Source: Lysobacterales bacterium
Lineage (GTDB): Bacteria; Pseudomonadota; Gammaproteobacteria; Xanthomonadales; Rhodanobacteraceae
NCBI GenBank assembly: GCA_014338185.1
Contig: QUBV01000002.1
Location: 46,347 to 110,346 of the forward strand
DNA length: 64,000 nt
Direction of reading: 5' to 3'
Under the pieces are notes generated by a model, which saw nothing but the letters and a program-made list of their open reading frames with translations, was not told where the DNA came from and made no database searches. Of the stretch, positions 62,031 to 64,000 are shown piece by piece (the first letter of the stretch is position 1; each line of letters opens with the position of its first letter). Position numbers and translations under genes: made by a program.

Positions 62031-63671
62031 TCACACCAGTTTGCTGCCGCGGCGCGCGCGCAGGTCGCTGCCGGGCTCGAAGCTGTCGGGCCGCGCCTGG
62101 CGCCAGAACCGCTGGAACACCGCATGCTCGGGCACGCGCTCGCCCAGCAGCTCGCCCGGTTCGAGAAAGCGGTACAGGGTGGCCAGCGAGCGCACCTGGT
62201 CGGCCGACACGCGCCGGATCACATGCTCGGGGCCGAGCTCGCTGGGATGGTTGAGGCCGGCCGCCTGCAGCAGGTCGCGCAGCGCATGCAGCGTGTTGCG
62301 ATGGAAGTTGGCCACGCGCGTGGCCTTGTCGGGCACGTCGAGGTGGCGCCAGCGGCGCGGGTCCTGGGTGGTGACGCCGGTCGGGCAGCGGTCGGTGTGG
62401 CACAGCCGGGCCTGGATGCAGCCGAGCGCGAACATGAAACCGCGCGCGGCGTTGCACCAGTCCGCACCCAGCGCGAACGTGCGCGCGAGATCGACGCCGG
62501 TGATGATCTTGCCGGCTGCACCGATGCGGATCTGCTCGCGCAGGCCGAGCCCGACCAGGGTGTTGTGCACGAGCATGAGGCCTTCGCGCAGTGGCACGCC
62601 GACGTGGTCGAAGAACTCCACCGGCGCCGCGCCGGTGCCGCCCTCGCCGCCGTCGACCACGATGAAGTCGGGCCGGATGCCGGTCGTGGTCATCGCCTTG
62701 GCGATGCCGAACCATTCCCACGGATGGCCGATCGCGAGCTTGAAGCCGGTGGGCTTGCCGCCCGACAGCTCGCGCAGGCGCGCGATGAAGTGCAGCAGTC
62801 CCTCGGGCGTGTCGAATTCGGAGTGGCGCGCGGGCGAGATGCAGTCCTCGCCGATCGGCACGCCGCGCGTGGCCGCGATCTCGGCGTTGACCTTGGCCGC
62901 GGGCAGCACGCCGCCGTGGCCGGGCTTGGCACCCTGCGACAGCTTGACCTCGATCATCTTGACCTGTTCGAGCACCGCGCGCTCGGCGAAGCGGGCCTGG
63001 CTGAACACGCCCGCGCGCTCGCAGGCGCCGAAGTAGCCCGAGCCGAGTTCCCAGACGATGTCACCGCCGTTCTCGCGGTGGTACGGCGACAGCGAGCCCT
63101 CACCGGTGTCGTGGTAGAAGCCGCCGCGCCGCGCGCCCTCGTTGAGCGCGCGGATCGCGTTCGGCGACAGCGAGCCAAAGCTCATCGCCGAGATGTTGAA
63201 CACGCTGGCCGAATAGGGCTTGCGGCACTGCGCCCCGCCCACCTCGACGCGGAAGTCGGCGTGCTCGATGCGGCTGGGCGCGATCGAGTGGTTGATCCAC
63301 TCGTAGCGCTGCGCATACATGTCGAGCTGGCTGCCGAAGCCGCGCACGTCGGATACGTTCTTGGCGCGCTGGTACACCACCGCGCGCTGCTCGTGCGAGA
63401 ACGGCACCTCCTCGGTGTCCGACTCGACCACGTACTGGCGCAGCATCGGACGGAAGTACTCGAAGAAGAAGCGGATGTGGCCGCTCACCGGATAGTTGCG
63501 CCGCAAGGTCGAGCGGCGCTGGGCGAGGTCGGCCACGCCCACCAGCACGAGTGCGCCCGCGACGATCGCCAGCACGCGCAGCGGCCAACCTTGCTGCCAG
63601 CCCGGCAGGGCGAGTGCGAACACCACAATGCAGGCCGCGAACACCAGATGGCGCGTGGACAGGCGGTTCAT
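62031..63671 (-). CDS. FMN-binding glutamate synthase-like membrane protein
   Basis: 546 residues. Two N-terminal membrane helices (VFAACIVVFALALPGW and RVLAIVAGALVLVGVADL) precede the TIM-barrel of the glutamate synthase large subunit: MSFGSLSPNAIRALNEGA, EVKLSQGAKPGHGGVLP, DGGEGGTGAAPVEFFDHVG, IRIGAAGKIITGVDLARTFALGAD, and a CxxDRCPTGV-like iron-sulfur region (CIQARLCHTDRCPTGV). These stand-alone proteins lack the amidotransferase domain; their reaction is not established. Divergent from the last gene of the window. Confidence 0.9.
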   Translation of the reverse strand: MNRLSTRHLVFAACIVVFALALPGWQQGWPLRVLAIVAGALVLVGVADLAQRRSTLRRNYPVSGHIRFFFEYFRPMLRQYVVESDTEEVPFSHEQRAVVYQRAKNVSDVRGFGSQLDMYAQRYEWINHSIAPSRIEHADFRVEVGGAQCRKPYSASVFNISAMSFGSLSPNAIRALNEGARRGGFYHDTGEGSLSPYHRENGGDIVWELGSGYFGACERAGVFSQARFAERAVLEQVKMIEVKLSQGAKPGHGGVLPAAKVNAEIAATRGVPIGEDCISPARHSEFDTPEGLLHFIARLRELSGGKPTGFKLAIGHPWEWFGIAKAMTTTGIRPDFIVVDGGEGGTGAAPVEFFDHVGVPLREGLMLVHNTLVGLGLREQIRIGAAGKIITGVDLARTFALGADWCNAARGFMFALGCIQARLCHTDRCPTGVTTQDPRRWRHLDVPDKATRVANFHRNTLHALRDLLQAAGLNHPSELGPEHVIRRVSADQVRSLATLYRFLEPGELLGERVPEHAVFQRFWRQARPDSFEPGSDLRARRGSKLV

Positions 63672-63749
63672 CGGCGACTCCGCTGGCAAGGGACGACGCG
63701 CACGAGCATAGCCCGCTTCGGCGCAGGCGGGCGGGATACACTTTCGGCC

Positions 63750-64000
63750 ATGGCCGCCTCCGATCCGCCCGTCCCGCCCTCTGCCGAGCCACCCGCCACC
63801 GCAGCACGCGCGCCGCGCAAGCGGCGCACGACCAAGGCCGACTCCGCACCGGCACCCGCACCGGCCGCGCCCAGGCCGCCACGCCAACGCGTGGCGCGTG
63901 CGGACCAGGACGGCAGCGCGGTGGCAGCGCCGCGGCCGCGCGCGCGCGTGGCGACACGTCGCGTCGACACCGATCCGGCCACCAGCGCGCCCACGCCCGC
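63750..64000 (+). CDS. Start of a Pro/Ala/Arg-rich protein, truncated by the window end
   Basis: Open frame of at least 83 codons that runs off the edge, beginning MAASDPPVPPSAEPPATAA. The visible part is a disordered, low-complexity linker with basic patches (RKRRTTK, RARVATRR). TACACT lies 15 bases before the ATG and may be a -10 box. No domain is reached, so no function can be given. Similar N-termini occur on ribonucleases, histone-like proteins and TonB-type proteins. Confidence 0.55.
   Translation, partial: MAASDPPVPPSAEPPATAARAPRKRRTTKADSAPAPAPAAPRPPRQRVARADQDGSAVAAPRPRARVATRRVDTDPATSAPTP

Overview
The window is a dense, high-GC chromosomal segment (I estimate close to 70% G+C by eye). 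Gene content and synteny style (TatABC, RdgC, TtcA, GlyQ/GlyS as separate subunits, PepN, MnmG, a PhoP/PhoQ pair preceded by a PepSY protein, RpoN-type promoter, Xanthomonas-like orphan PilB/GspE ATPase) point to a gammaproteobacterium of the order Xanthomonadales/Lysobacterales, probably an environmental Rhodanobacteraceae or Lysobacteraceae member. I see no rRNA, tRNA, CRISPR array, insertion sequence or prophage.

Layout. 0-5 kb: tail of a threonine aldolase, DUF924 and DUF465 proteins, transketolase, TtcA and RdgC. 5-13 kb: YgjP-like metallopeptidase, a small membrane protein, a secreted orphan protein, ferrochelatase with a coupled hydrolase, a sortable secreted protein, an SYLF protein, tatABC and a glutamine amidotransferase. 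13-20 kb, all on the minus strand: ECF sigma factor, transmembrane Ser/Thr kinase, and two secreted parallel beta-helix proteins, which look like a regulatory/surface module. 20-29 kb: PilB-like ATPase divergent from glyQS, a second secreted orphan gene sitting between glyS and a duplicated glyS 3' end, a YbaY-type lipoprotein and mnmG. 29.3-29.9 kb is a structured non-coding stretch that ends in a good sigma-54 promoter driving a 63-residue protein. 30-43 kb: pepN, a threonine-dehydratase-like enzyme, EamA transporter, tag plus amidinotransferase, a 1225-residue secreted subtilase, and the PepSY-phoP-phoQ cluster.

42.8-59.1 kb is a surface polysaccharide locus. One arm (minus strand) has a transglutaminase-like protein, a DUF4214-coiled-coil-methyltransferase and three GT4 glycosyltransferases. 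The other arm (plus strand) has a lipoprotein, a polytopic GT39-type protein, an ABC-2 exporter pair (Wzm/Wzt type), a 96-residue unknown, a GT2-GT4-sulfotransferase fusion, a GT2 enzyme, a GDP-mannose-4,6-dehydratase-like enzyme and a GT4 enzyme. Most genes overlap by 1-10 bases, so each arm is probably one transcript. The combination suggests an ABC-exported, possibly sulfated, possibly methyl-capped glycan. The window closes with a DUF937 protein, an Hpt protein, arginase, a GST, an FMN-binding glutamate-synthase-like protein and the start of an unidentified Pro/Ala/Arg-rich protein.

The most unusual things I found are: two secreted orphan genes whose likely promoters carry the only two G7-G8 tracts I noticed in the window, inside the -35/-10 spacer; a 93%-identical duplicated glyS 3' end flanking one of them; the sigma-54 promoter with paired GGGCAAAT elements upstream of a tiny conserved-looking gene; a stacked inverted-repeat region next to it; a repeated IFxDGF-type motif in three secreted proteins; and the three-domain GT2-GT4-sulfotransferase fusion.
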